This document shows positions 9,205 to 16,611 of a stretch of DNA of 41,384 nucleotides, piece by piece. The DNA lies in NCBI RefSeq assembly GCF_006228125.1, contig NZ_VDFY01000159.1, positions 1 through 41,384 on the forward strand, written 5' to 3'. Below the pieces are notes generated by a model that had not been told where the DNA came from, ran no database searches, and saw only the letters and a program-made list of their open reading frames with translations. Both the position numbers and the translations under genes were made by a program. The DNA comes from Micromonospora orduensis. GTDB lineage: Bacteria; Actinomycetota; Actinomycetes; Mycobacteriales; Micromonosporaceae. How positions within the stretch are numbered: the stretch's first letter is position 1; each line of letters begins with the position of its first letter.

Positions 9205-9361
9205 GCGAGCGGAGCGAGCGAACCAGCCAGCTCAGCAGCGGGGCGCTTCGCGTCGCCGCCGAGCGTAGCGAGGTGGTGGCGGGAAGCGAGCGGAGCGAGC
9301 GAACCAGCCAGCTCAGCAACGCGGCGCTTCGCGCCGCCGCCGAGCGCAGCGAGGTGGCGGC
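9203..9361 (+). repeat. 81-bp tandem repeat (two copies) between paaB and paaC
   Basis: Copy 1 is 9205-9285 and copy 2 is 9286-9361. They differ at only a few positions. Each starts with GCGAGCGGAGCGAGCG, continues through AACCAGCCAGCTCAGCA and ends with GAGCG-AGCGAGGTGGYGG. The period is a multiple of three. The element begins at the paaB stop codon (GTGAGCG) and copy 2 supplies the GAGGTGG Shine-Dalgarno of paaC, whose GTG start follows at 9362. The GAGCGnAGCGAG core recurs in the nuo intergenic repeats at 19813 and 26189. Mechanism unknown; duplication by slippage is likely. Confidence 0.85.
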
Positions 9362-10087
9362 GTGAACGGGCCCTTCGACTTCGCTCTCGGCCTCGGTGAC
9401 GACGCGTTGGTCGCCGCGCAGCGGCTGGCCGAGTGGACCACCAGGGCACCGGAGATGGAAGAGGACATCGCGCTTGCCAACATCGCCCTCGACCAGCTCG
9501 GCGCGGCGCGCCTGCTGCTGTCGTACGCGGGTGAGCTGGAGGGCGCCGGCCGCGACGAGGACGCCCTGGCGTACCTGCGCGACGACCGCGAGTTCCGCAA
9601 CGCGCTAGTGGTCGAGCTGCCCAACGGCGACTTCGCGGTGACGATGGCGAAGCTGTTCTTCCTGGCCGCGTACCAGCTCCCGCTCTACACGGCGCTGGCC
9701 GGCTGTTCGGACGAGCGGCTGGCCGCGATCGGCGCGAAGGCACGCAAGGAGTCGGCGTACCACCTGGACCACGGCGCGCTGTGGGTGAAGCGGCTCGGCG
9801 ACGGCACCGAGGAGTCGCACCGCCGGATGCAGTCGGCCGTCGACGAGGTGTGGCCGTACACCCATGAGCTGTTCACCGCGGACCCGGCGGCGCCTGTCGA
9901 CCCGGCGAGCCTGCGGCCGGCGTTCGACGAGACCGTCGACCCGGTGCTGGCCGAGGCGACGCTCACCCGGCCGCAGAGCGCCTGGGCGCCGGCCGGCGGC
10001 CGGACCGGCGTGCACACCGAGCACCTGTCCTACCTGCTGGCCGAGATGCAGGTGCTGCACCGCGCCCATCCCGGGGCGACGTGGTGA
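9362..10087 (+). CDS. paaC: 1,2-phenylacetyl-CoA epoxidase, structural subunit PaaC
   Basis: A 241-residue ferritin-like protein related to PaaA but without a complete diiron site. It pairs with PaaA in the epoxidase core and is needed for activity. Conserved parts include EEDIALANIALDQLGAARLLL, AYLRDDREFRN and KESAYHLDH. The GTG at 9362 has a GAGGTGG Shine-Dalgarno provided by the preceding repeat. The TGA at 10085-10087 overlaps the paaD start region (GTGGTGA). Confidence 0.92.
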   Translation: MNGPFDFALGLGDDALVAAQRLAEWTTRAPEMEEDIALANIALDQLGAARLLLSYAGELEGAGRDEDALAYLRDDREFRNALVVELPNGDFAVTMAKLFFLAAYQLPLYTALAGCSDERLAAIGAKARKESAYHLDHGALWVKRLGDGTEESHRRMQSAVDEVWPYTHELFTADPAAPVDPASLRPAFDETVDPVLAEATLTRPQSAWAPAGGRTGVHTEHLSYLLAEMQVLHRAHPGATW

Positions 10088-10557
10088 ACCCCAGGGACGC
10101 GGCCGCGTTGGTGGTGGACCCGGAGATTCGGGTGATCACCATCGACGAGCTGGGCATCCTGCGGGCGGTCGAGGAGGACCCGGCCAGTGGCCGGGTCACC
10201 GTCACCATCACCCCGACCTACACCGGCTGCCCGGCGATGGACGTGATCCGGGCCGACATCCGGCGGGCGCTCGCCGCCGCCGGCCACGCCGACGCGGAGG
10301 TCCGGACCGTCTACAGCCCACCGTGGAGCACCGACTGGATCTCCGAGGGTGGGCGGGCCAAGCTCGCCGCCGCCGGGATCGCCCCGCCGGAACCGGTACG
10401 CGCTCCCGGCGTCGTGTCGTTGACCCTCGCGGTCCGGTGCCCGCAGTGCGGCTCGCCGGAGACCGAGCAGGTCAGCCGGTTCGGCTCGACCGCCTGCAAG
10501 GCGCTGTGGCGTTGCCGCTCCTGCTCCGAACCCTTCGACCACCTGAAGGCACTGTGA
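10084..10557 (+). CDS. paaD: PaaD: Fe-S/metal-insertion factor for the phenylacetyl-CoA epoxidase
   Basis: A 157-residue protein with an N-terminal DUF59/MIP18-like domain (about 8-90, including TYTGCPAM with Cys49) and a C-terminal zinc-ribbon: C119-x2-C122 and C144-x2-C147. PaaD is thought to help mature the iron centres of the complex, as related SufT/MIP18 proteins do; this role is from the family. The GTG at 10084 is preferred over the GTG at 10081 because it gives the same GTGA stop-start overlap as the other joins of the operon. The downstream join to paaE is also GTGA. Confidence 0.9.
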   Translation: MNPRDAAALVVDPEIRVITIDELGILRAVEEDPASGRVTVTITPTYTGCPAMDVIRADIRRALAAAGHADAEVRTVYSPPWSTDWISEGGRAKLAAAGIAPPEPVRAPGVVSLTLAVRCPQCGSPETEQVSRFGSTACKALWRCRSCSEPFDHLKAL

Positions 10558-11663
10558 CAGTCACCATCACCCGGCCGGTCCGCCGCCGGCCGGTCTTCCA
10601 CCCGCTGTCCGTCGCCGCCGTCGACCGGCTCACCGACGACTCCGTGGCGGTCACCTTCGCCGTACCCGAGGAACTGCGGGAGACCTTCGCGTTCCGTGCG
10701 GGCCAGCACCTCACCGTGCGGCGCGTGACCGACGACGGCGAGGACGTGCGCCGGTCGTACTCGATCTGCTCCACCCCGGACGACCTGACCCGGCACGGCC
10801 GGTTGCGGATCGGGGTGCGGGAGGTCCCCGGCGGCGCCTTCTCGGCGTTCGCCTGCGGGGCGCTGCGTGGCGGCGACACGGTCGAGGTGCTGCCGCCGCT
10901 GGGCACCTTCACCACGGCGTTCGCGCCGGACCGGGTGCGGCACTACGGCGCGGTCGTCGCCGGCTCCGGCATCACGCCGGTGCTCGGGCTGGTCGCGACC
11001 GCCCTGGCCGTCGAGCCGGCCAGCACCTTCACAGTGGTGTACGGCAACCGCACGGCGAACACGGTGATGTTCGCCGAGGAACTGGCCGACCTGAAGGACC
11101 GCTACCCCACCCGGCTGCACCTGGTGCACGTGCTGTCCCGGGAGCAGGGCGAGTCGCCGCTGCTCTCCGGTCGGATCGACGCCGAGCGGCTGAGCCGTCT
11201 GCTGGACACGATCGTGCCGGGCGACCTGATCGAGGAGTGGTTCCTCTGCGGCCCGTACGGCATGGTGGTCGACGTCCGGGACGTGCTGACCGCACGCGGG
11301 CTGCCCGAGTCGGCGGTGCGCACCGAGCTGTTCCACGTCGACACGCCGCCGGAGCCGGTGCGCCGACCCGTCGACCAGGCGGGCGCCGGGGCCGAGGTGA
11401 CCATCGTGTTGGACGGAAGGTCGTCGAGCTTCACCATGGGCCGCGAGGAGCGGGTGCTGGACGCCGCGCTGAAGGTGCGCGGCGAGCTGCCGTACGCCTG
11501 CAAGGGCGGCGTCTGCTCGACCTGTAAGGCGAAGGTCGTCGACGGGGCGGTCACGATGGCCCGCAACTACGCCCTGGAGCCCGACGAGCTGGCCGCCGGC
11601 TACGTCCTGACCTGCCAGTCCAGCCCGACCACCGACAAGCTCACGGTCGACTACGACGCATGA
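10554..11663 (+). CDS. paaE: Phenylacetyl-CoA epoxidase reductase PaaE (FAD / NADPH / [2Fe-2S])
   Basis: A 369-residue reductase with a ferredoxin-NADP reductase module followed by a plant-type ferredoxin. The FAD motif RSYS is at 67-70, the nucleotide-binding GSGITP at 137-142 and the CGPYGM segment at 232-237. The [2Fe-2S] ligands are C316, C321, C324 and C354. It passes electrons from NADPH to the PaaA diiron centre. The GTG at 10554 overlaps the paaD stop. No other phenylacetate genes (paaK, paaZ, paaG and so on) follow, so the cluster here covers only the epoxidase. The 3' end overlaps the stop region of a truncated minus-strand gene by 13 bp. Confidence 0.93.
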   Translation: MTVTITRPVRRRPVFHPLSVAAVDRLTDDSVAVTFAVPEELRETFAFRAGQHLTVRRVTDDGEDVRRSYSICSTPDDLTRHGRLRIGVREVPGGAFSAFACGALRGGDTVEVLPPLGTFTTAFAPDRVRHYGAVVAGSGITPVLGLVATALAVEPASTFTVVYGNRTANTVMFAEELADLKDRYPTRLHLVHVLSREQGESPLLSGRIDAERLSRLLDTIVPGDLIEEWFLCGPYGMVVDVRDVLTARGLPESAVRTELFHVDTPPEPVRRPVDQAGAGAEVTIVLDGRSSSFTMGREERVLDAALKVRGELPYACKGGVCSTCKAKVVDGAVTMARNYALEPDELAAGYVLTCQSSPTTDKLTVDYDA

Positions 11664-11878
11664 CGACCGTCGGCACGGCCTGGCGACCTGCCGACAGCCG
11701 CGATTATCTGCCGGCGCCTGTCGTCCTTCTCCTTGTGGAAGTGGATACGGCGCTGTCCAGGAAGAATCAGGTCGCGAATGGCTCGGCGGGCCGCGCCCAC
11801 GTCCGCCGGGAGCACGACGGCGGCCGCGACGAGAGGCCCTCGCTCCTTTGTCTCGTCCACGAAGACGTGCGCACCCAT
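11651..11878 (-). pseudogene. Truncated hypothetical protein (N-terminal fragment)
   Basis: 75 codons on the minus strand. The first 63 or so residues look like a real, well-ordered N-terminus: MGAHVFVDETKERGPLVAAA, then AVVLPADVGAARRAIRDLIL, PGQRRIHFHKEKDDRRRQII. The opening VFVDETK strand and the later PGQRR-HFHKE resemble DUF3800-like/RNase H-like proteins of unknown function, which are usually longer. The last dozen residues (SPGRADGRHAS) are just the reverse complement of the paaE 3' region, so the homologous part appears to have been cut off where it meets paaE. It may be co-transcribed with the gene at 11913-12308. The family guess is tentative. Confidence 0.5.
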
Positions 11879-11912
11879 GGAACGTGGACCTTCCTGTGCA
11901 TGGTGAGCTCGG

Positions 11913-12308
11913 TCACGCGGTGACGATGTCCCGGATCCGATCGAGTCTCTGCTGGGGCGTCAATGCGGCCAGATTCTTGGTGCCGATGGTGTCCAGCTCC
12001 GCTCGAACGTCGCAGCCGTCGGGTTGGAGCACGGCGTCTATCACTCGTGCCCGCGGCCCACCGTCCCGAACGTAGATCCAGACCGTCTGCCACTGGCGTG
12101 GCTCGGTGTTGTGCTCAGCGTCGAGTCGCTCCGGAGGGAAGAAGCCGAGGCCCGTCGCCCTGAGCGTTTCGCCGATCTCCGCCAACACCCACCGGCCGAG
12201 CTTCCGGTAGCCCAACTCGTCCCGTAACTCACCGAGGGTTGCTTCCGTTAGCCCGCCGTCGGCCCTGCATCGCGCCGCAATACCCGGAGCAGTGTCGGGT
12301 TCGCTCAT
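11913..12308 (-). CDS. Hypothetical protein, 131 aa
   Basis: A 131-residue soluble protein with no signal peptide or membrane segment. It has an N-terminal helical part (ELRDELGYRKLGRWVLAEIG, about 27-46), a central strand region ending in RQWQTVWIYVRDG (about 71-83), and a C-terminal helix with PQQRLDRIRDIV. I do not recognise a family. It lies 34 bp upstream of the truncated gene on the same strand and probably shared an operon with it. Codon use is less GC-biased than in neighbouring genes, and the upstream 100 bp are AT-rich, which is consistent with later acquisition. The ATG at 12308 follows GGGAGG (minus strand, 12316-12311), which is very close to the start. Confidence 0.6.
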   Translation of the reverse strand: MSEPDTAPGIAARCRADGGLTEATLGELRDELGYRKLGRWVLAEIGETLRATGLGFFPPERLDAEHNTEPRQWQTVWIYVRDGGPRARVIDAVLQPDGCDVRAELDTIGTKNLAALTPQQRLDRIRDIVTA

Positions 12309-12410
12309 GTCCCGCCTCCCTCAAGCCACAGGCCCGAAACAGAATTTTCGCGCTCGTAATCTAACTTGTCAATGAGGGCAGAATCTTTTATTCTGATCTT
12401 GAAGATATGG
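12309..12410. other. AT-rich patch with short inverted repeats
   Basis: About 100 bp unusually rich in A and T for this genome, between the hypothetical gene (-) and mqnC (+). It contains CAGAAT-CTTTT-ATTCTG (12379-12395, perfect 6-bp arms) and ATCTT-G-AAGAT (12396-12406). It probably holds the promoter of the 131-aa gene. An apparent minus-strand frame across it (12305-12544) is not protein-like. Confidence 0.5.
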
Positions 12411-12470
12411 TGGGCCTCCGGTGAGGTCACACCGGCCTCCCCGGCCCGGCGGGACCGATCCGGCGCGACG

Positions 12471-12476
12471 TACGCT
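12471..12476 (+). promoter_or_regulatory. -10 element of mqnC (leaderless)
   Basis: TACGCT ends exactly 6 nt before the GTG at 12483, the same geometry as mqnA and the HNH gene. No Shine-Dalgarno is visible. It decides the start in favour of 12483 rather than the GTG at 12489. Confidence 0.5.
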
Positions 12477-12482
12477 CGGGGT

Positions 12483-13673
12483 GTGACGGTGAGCCGGGAG
12501 ATCGACGACATCCTGCAGCGCGGCGCGGACGGCGGGCGGATCACGCCCGAGGAGGCCCTGCTGCTCTACACCGAGGCGCCCTTCCACGCGCTGGGCGAGG
12601 CGGCGGACGCGGTGCGCCGGCGGCGCTACCCGGACAACGTCGTCACCTACCTGATCGATCGCAACATCAACTACACGAACGTCTGCGTGACGGCGTGCAA
12701 GTTCTGCGCCTTCTACCGCGCGCCCAAGCACAAGGAAGGGTGGACCCACCCGACCGAGGAGATCCTGCGCCGGTGCGGCGAGGCGGTCGAGCTGGGCGCG
12801 ACCCAGGTGATGCTCCAGGGCGGGCACCACCCGGACTACGGCGTGGAGTACTACGAGGAGCTGTTCTCCTCGGTCAAGCAGGCGTACCCGCAGCTGGTCA
12901 TCCACTCGATCGGCCCGAGCGAGATCCTGCACATGGCCAAGGTGTCCGGGGTCAGCCTGGACGAGGCCATCGCGCGCATCAAGGCCGCCGGTCTGGACTC
13001 GATCGCGGGCGCCGGCGCGGAGATGCTGCCGGAGCGGCCGCGTAGGGCCATCGCGCCGCTCAAGGAGTCGGGCGAGCGCTGGCTGGAGGTCATGGAGCTG
13101 GCCCACCGGCAGGGCATCGAATCGACCGCCACCATGATGATGGGCACCGGCGAGACGCACGCCGAGCGGATCGAGCACCTGCGCATGATCCGTGACGTGC
13201 AGGACCGCACCCGCGGTTTCCGGTCGTTCATCCCGTGGACGTACCAGCCGGAGAACAACCACCTCAAGGGCCGCACCCAGGCGACCACGCTTGAGTACCT
13301 GCGCCTCGTCGCGGTGGCCCGACTGTTCTTCGAGACCGTCCCGCACCTGCAGGCGTCCTGGCTGACCACCGGCAAGGACGTCGGGCAGCTCTCCCTGCAC
13401 ATGGGCGTGGACGACCTCGGCTCGATCATGCTGGAGGAGAACGTGATCTCCTCCGCCGGTGCGCGGCACCGCTCCAACCTGCACGAGCTGATCGGCATGA
13501 TCCGCTCGGCGGACCGGATCCCCGCGCAGCGGGACACGCTCTACAACCGGCTCGCCGTGCACCACACGCCGGCCGACGACCCGACCGACGAGCGGGTGGT
13601 CTCGCACTTCTCCTCGATCGCCCTGCCGGGTGGTGGGGCGGGCAGGTCGCTGCCGCTGGTGGAGGTCAACTGA
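12483..13673 (+). CDS. mqnC: Cyclic dehypoxanthinyl futalosine synthase MqnC (radical SAM)
   Basis: A 396-residue radical S-adenosylmethionine enzyme. The [4Fe-4S] motif CX3CX2C is at C68, C72 and C75 (CVTACKFC), followed by the family's AFYRAPKHKEGW. The AQVMLQGGHHP-type strand is present as TQVMLQGGHHPDYG, and TMMMGTGETHAER and FIPWTYQPENN are typical of MqnC. It cyclises dehypoxanthine futalosine to the cyclic product in menaquinone synthesis. It works in the same pathway as MqnA at 4618; MqnB, MqnD and MqnE are not in this window. In-frame codons upstream of 12483 run into the AT-rich patch and are not coding. Confidence 0.94.
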   Translation: MTVSREIDDILQRGADGGRITPEEALLLYTEAPFHALGEAADAVRRRRYPDNVVTYLIDRNINYTNVCVTACKFCAFYRAPKHKEGWTHPTEEILRRCGEAVELGATQVMLQGGHHPDYGVEYYEELFSSVKQAYPQLVIHSIGPSEILHMAKVSGVSLDEAIARIKAAGLDSIAGAGAEMLPERPRRAIAPLKESGERWLEVMELAHRQGIESTATMMMGTGETHAERIEHLRMIRDVQDRTRGFRSFIPWTYQPENNHLKGRTQATTLEYLRLVAVARLFFETVPHLQASWLTTGKDVGQLSLHMGVDDLGSIMLEENVISSAGARHRSNLHELIGMIRSADRIPAQRDTLYNRLAVHHTPADDPTDERVVSHFSSIALPGGGAGRSLPLVEVN

Positions 13674-14087
13674 CCCGGCCGTTCGGCTGACCAAGGCTCG
13701 TGCTCCCGCCCGACCACGGTGGCCGGTACGGGTGGTCCCGGCCGTCGCAAGTCCGGCTGTCCCGTCCGGGGCTGGTGGAGATGATCGTCGGCGGCTAGCG
13801 TCCCGGCTCGTATCCGTCGCCACCGTGGATCGGCGAAATCGGCATGGTCCTGCTGCTGGCGGATGGTCTGATGGTCCTGGTCGGGGCTGTCCTCCATCGG
13901 CCCGTGAGGGTCGTCCACATAACGCACGGCGGTACGGGCGGGATGGGTGACCATCCCGCCCGAACCGTCTCCTCGGTCCGGACCGGACGGACGAAAGTGG
14001 CGTCCGCCGCTGGCGTGGGAGATCGACCTCCGATAACGTCCGCTCGGTTCCGCAACCACCCGATCTTCCCTATCCCCCGGGGGACTG
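13674..14087. other. 414-bp gap: hairpin, palindrome and promoter of the LPXTG gene
   Basis: No gene is supported; open frames on both strands have no protein-like character. It holds a perfect 12-bp hairpin at 13935-13962, a 12-bp palindrome CGGTCCGGACCG at 13974-13985, and a possible -10 TAACGT at 14034-14039 upstream of the surface protein. The stretch 13674-13930 is otherwise featureless. Confidence 0.5.
13935..13962. terminator. Strong hairpin downstream of mqnC
   Basis: CGGGCGGGATGG (13935-13946) pairs perfectly with CCATCCCGCCCG (13951-13962) across a GTGA loop. No U-tract follows. At 260 bp beyond the mqnC stop it may end mqnC transcription, or it may mark the end of an unrecognised transcript. 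Confidence 0.55.
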
Positions 14088-15326
14088 ATGACAGCGTTCC
14101 ACCGCTCGGCGCTGGCTCGTGCCGGCGTCGTGGCCCTGCTGGCGGCCGGTGGCCTGGCCACCGTCGCCGCCCCGGCGCACGCCGCCGAAACGGCCGAGAT
14201 CAGCCTGATTCCGATCAGTACGACCCTTGCCAAGGGTGTCGACGCAGCGCGCGCGAAGCCGTTCAAGTTCACCGTGACCAACTCCGGCTCCGCCGACGCC
14301 AAGGACGTCGTCGTCCGGGTGGACACCCGTGAGTTGAAGCGCAAGCGGGTCGGCCTGGTCCCTCCCGCCGACTGCGTGCTGAGCACCCCTGGCATCTACA
14401 GCTGTCCCCTCGGCGATCTGCCGGCCGGCACCAGCGAGGACTTCGGTATCCCGCTCCTCAGCACGGGCGGCCGTGGCAACGGCGGGGTGCTGGGCGTCGA
14501 GGTCAGCACGGTGACGCCGCAGAACAACGTCGAGGACGACACCGTCGAGGTGCCGATCACCGTCGCGAAACCCGGTTACGACCTGACCGCCTGGGTGCAG
14601 GATGTGCAGGCCAACGTCGTGGTCAACGGCGCGGTCATCGACGAGCCCAATCTCAAGCCGGTCCCCCGTGGGGCGACGGTGCCGCTCGACTGGGCCGTCT
14701 ACAACGACGGCAGCCGCAAGGCGACAGGCGTCTTCTTCGGCCTGACCCTGCCGGTGGGCGTCACCTTCGCGAAGAAGCCACAGGGCTGCCTCGAGCAGGT
14801 GTACCTGGGCAAGCAGCAACTGTTCTGCGAGGACGCCGGCGCGGTCGTCAAGCCCGGGCAGTACTACACCGCTGACGTCCAGGTGAAGGTCGGCGACGGC
14901 GTGACCGAGCCGGTGCTGCACGAGGGTGATCTCTTCGCGTACGGGTTGGACGCCGCCGAGGGGCAGCCGGAGGAGGAGCCGAAGGTGGCCACCTCCGCGC
15001 AGCGCAAGACCTTCACGGAGGTCGACGTGCTGGACAACCACACGACCTTCGAGGCGTTCGTCGACCTCCGCGCCCAGCCGACCCCGACGCCCACGCCGAC
15101 CGCGACGCCGACCCCCGGCGGGACGACGACGCCGGGCGCTACCACCTCGCCGACCACGGGCGGCGGCGGTGCCGGCGGCGGAGGACTGCCGGTGACCGGT
15201 GTGCAGGCTGGCCTGATCGGCGGCATCGGCGGTCTGATCCTGCTCGTGGGTGGGGCGCTGCTGGTGCTCTCCCGCCGGCGCAAGGTCGTCCTGGTCACCC
15301 CGGGCGACGAGAAGTCGACCGACTGA
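14088..15326 (+). CDS. LPXTG-anchored cell-surface protein
   Basis: A 412-residue surface protein. It has a Sec signal peptide with likely cleavage after AHA (about residue 32), then two beta-rich regions with the look of CARDB/DUF11-type domains (FKFTVTNSGSADAKDVVVRV and PLDWAVYNDGSRKATGVFFG). A Thr/Pro wall-spanning stretch of PT repeats follows, then a Gly-rich linker. The sorting signal LPVTG lies about 40 residues from the end, followed by a hydrophobic helix and an RRRK tail. A class E/F-like or classical sortase would link it to peptidoglycan. Ligand is unknown. The gene stands alone between hairpins at 13935 and 15336. The ATG at 14088 follows a GGGGGAC Shine-Dalgarno-like run. Confidence 0.85.
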   Translation: MTAFHRSALARAGVVALLAAGGLATVAAPAHAAETAEISLIPISTTLAKGVDAARAKPFKFTVTNSGSADAKDVVVRVDTRELKRKRVGLVPPADCVLSTPGIYSCPLGDLPAGTSEDFGIPLLSTGGRGNGGVLGVEVSTVTPQNNVEDDTVEVPITVAKPGYDLTAWVQDVQANVVVNGAVIDEPNLKPVPRGATVPLDWAVYNDGSRKATGVFFGLTLPVGVTFAKKPQGCLEQVYLGKQQLFCEDAGAVVKPGQYYTADVQVKVGDGVTEPVLHEGDLFAYGLDAAEGQPEEEPKVATSAQRKTFTEVDVLDNHTTFEAFVDLRAQPTPTPTPTATPTPGGTTTPGATTSPTTGGGGAGGGGLPVTGVQAGLIGGIGGLILLVGGALLVLSRRRKVVLVTPGDEKSTD

Positions 15327-15335
15327 CGTAGCAGC

Positions 15336-15377
15336 GACGCGAGGGCGGGGTGGACGACCACCCCGCCCTTTCGCGTC
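15336..15377 (+). terminator. Terminator of the LPXTG gene
   Basis: AGGGCGGGGTGG (15342-15353) pairs perfectly with CCACCCCGCCCT (15358-15369) over an ACGA loop. The stem continues after a TT bulge through GACGCG/CGCGTC to 15377. It begins 9 bp after the stop codon. Confidence 0.8.
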
Positions 15378-15463
15378 CCCGAACGGGCCGCGCCGGTCCC
15401 GCGCCCGCGGGGGTACGCGGACCCAGCGGCCGACGGTCCGAGCGTGGCTGGCAGAGTGGAGGG

Positions 15464-16174
15464 GTGAGCCGTACCCCGCAGGGCCAGCGAGCCAGCCTGG
15501 ACAAGCAGCCGCACGAGGTCGCCGCGATGTTCGACGGCGTGGCGGAGCGTTACGACCTGACCAACACCGTGCTCTCCTTCGGCCAGGATCGTTCCTGGCG
15601 TCGGTCCACCCGGGCGGCGCTCGGGTTGCGACCGGGCGAGCGGGTGCTGGACGTGGGCGCGGGCACCGGCGTCTCGACGCAGGAGCTGGCGCAGTCCGGG
15701 GCGTACGCGGTGGGCGCGGACCTGTCGCTGGGCATGCTGTACGCGGGCAAGCGCGCCCGCCCCCAGGTGCCGTTGCTGGCCGGTGACGCGCTCCGGCTGC
15801 CGTTCGCGGATGCCAGCTTCGACGCGGTGACCATCTCGTTCGCGCTGCGCAACGTCAACGACACCGACGCGGCCCTGCGCGAGCTGGCCCGGGTGACCCG
15901 GCCCGGTGGGCGGCTGGTGGTGTGCGAGTTCAGCACTCCGGTCAACCCGGCCTTCCGGACGGTGTACCTGTCGTACCTGATGCGGTCCCTGCCCGCGGTG
16001 GCCCGCACGGTCTCCAGCAACCCGGAGGCGTACGTGTACCTGGCCGAGTCGATCCGAGCCTGGCCGGACCAGGCCGCCCTCGCCGGGCGGGTCGCCGCGG
16101 CCGGCTGGGGTCGGGTGGCGTGGCGCAACCTGACCGGCGGCGTGGTCGCCCTGCACCGGGGCATCCGCGAGTAG
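15464..16174 (+). CDS. menG: Demethylmenaquinone methyltransferase (UbiE/MenG family)
   Basis: A 236-residue class I SAM-dependent methyltransferase. SAM motif I is VLDVGAGTG (61-69); the family marks [13 protein letters not shown] (22-34), [10 protein letters not shown] and [12 protein letters not shown] are present. It performs the last ring methylation of menaquinone, turning demethylmenaquinone into menaquinone at the membrane. Its position between mqn genes, menJ and nuo supports menaquinone rather than ubiquinone, which actinobacteria lack. The GTG at 15464 directly follows a GTGGAGGG purine run that is rather close to serve as a Shine-Dalgarno, so the exact start is the least certain point. 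Confidence 0.9.
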   Translation: MSRTPQGQRASLDKQPHEVAAMFDGVAERYDLTNTVLSFGQDRSWRRSTRAALGLRPGERVLDVGAGTGVSTQELAQSGAYAVGADLSLGMLYAGKRARPQVPLLAGDALRLPFADASFDAVTISFALRNVNDTDAALRELARVTRPGGRLVVCEFSTPVNPAFRTVYLSYLMRSLPAVARTVSSNPEAYVYLAESIRAWPDQAALAGRVAAAGWGRVAWRNLTGGVVALHRGIRE

Positions 16175-16234
16175 GGGTCCGCCACTCGGGCTTGGATAAT
16201 TCGTGAATATCCGGCTTTAGTCCACTTTGCCCCG

Positions 16235-16240
16235 TACGCT
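16235..16240 (+). promoter_or_regulatory. -10 element of the 74-aa gene (near-leaderless)
   Basis: TACGCT lies 7 nt before the ATG at 16248. Further upstream a quasi-palindrome GGATAATTC-GT-GAATATCC (16194-16212) sits in the only AT-rich spot of this gap, near the -35 position, and may be an operator or the menG terminator. Confidence 0.45.
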
Positions 16241-16247
16241 CGTCCGC

Positions 16248-16472
16248 ATGACCGGAGCAGACCGGGCCGACCCGGTGGCCGCGACCGACGACGACGCTGC
16301 CGAACTCATCGCGCAGCTCCGCGCGCTGGCCGGCGCCGACCCGGCGGAGGTCCGGCAGGTGGTCGCCGAGGTGCTGGCCGCGCTGGACCGGGCGGCCGGA
16401 GGCGCGCTGCGCGAGCACCTGCCGGAGGCCATCCGCGTCGACGCGGGCCTGGACGCGCCCAGCCCGGCCTGA
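16248..16472 (+). CDS. Small hypothetical protein, 74 aa
   Basis: A 74-residue acidic, Ala-rich protein, probably all helical: DDAAELIAQLRALAGADP, then AEVRQVVAEVLAALDRAAGG. No Cys, no signal peptide and no membrane segment. I do not recognise a family. The leaderless promoter geometry (TACGCT 7 nt before the ATG) and steady codon bias argue that it is real. It lies between menG and menJ, so it could be an accessory of the menaquinone genes, but nothing in the sequence shows a function. Confidence 0.6.
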   Translation: MTGADRADPVAATDDDAAELIAQLRALAGADPAEVRQVVAEVLAALDRAAGGALREHLPEAIRVDAGLDAPSPA

Positions 16473-16530
16473 CACCCGACTGCTGTGGACGGTCCTCGAC
16501 TGTCACATCGGCGAGTTAGGTACCCCTGAT

Positions 16531-16560
16531 CCTGCGCAGGTATGACGCCGGTCATACACT
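16531..16560 (+). promoter_or_regulatory. menJ promoter with a 7-bp-arm inverted repeat over the -10
   Basis: The -10 candidate TACACT is at 16555-16560. Overlapping it is the perfect inverted repeat GTATGAC-GCCG-GTCATAC (16540-16557), and abutting that is the palindrome CCTGCGCAGG (16531-16540). Either could be an operator. The regulator is unknown. Confidence 0.45.
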
Positions 16561-16573
16561 CGTCCCGTCTGGC

Positions 16574-16591
16574 TTGTGAAGCATTTCACGA
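16574..16591 (+). promoter_or_regulatory. Candidate Rex operator (ROP) upstream of menJ
   Basis: TTGTGAA-GCAT-TTCACGA agrees with the Rex consensus TTGTGAA-N4-TTCACAA at 13 of 14 defined positions. It lies just downstream of the predicted transcription start and 21 bp before the menJ ATG, a position suited to repression. Rex senses NADH/NAD+. The same bases also fit a CRP-type site (TGTGA-N6-TCACA, one mismatch), so CRP is an alternative. Confidence 0.55.
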
Positions 16592-16611
16592 GCGTGCGGG
16601 AGGAGGCGCGA

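Noticed and set aside
9203..9361. Coding extension of PaaB through the tandem repeat
   Set aside because: An open frame ([11 protein letters not shown]...) crosses the repeat, but it is not the PaaB frame, and PaaB has its normal length and stop at 9204.
12305..12544. 79-codon minus-strand frame over the AT-rich patch
   Set aside because: Overlaps the mqnC start on the opposite strand, has no ribosome-binding site and its sequence resembles no protein; it is a by-product of low stop density.
13844..13950. Short plus-strand frame with a hydrophobic start (MVLLLADGLMVLVGAVLH)
   Set aside because: Looks like a membrane helix but has no ribosome-binding site and continues into non-protein-like sequence overlapping a hairpin and the next gene's start.
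13541..14395. 284-codon minus-strand frame in the mqnC-LPXTG gap
   Set aside because: Runs antisense into both flanking genes, with low-complexity Arg/Pro/Asp composition. It is a shadow of the GC-rich coding strands.
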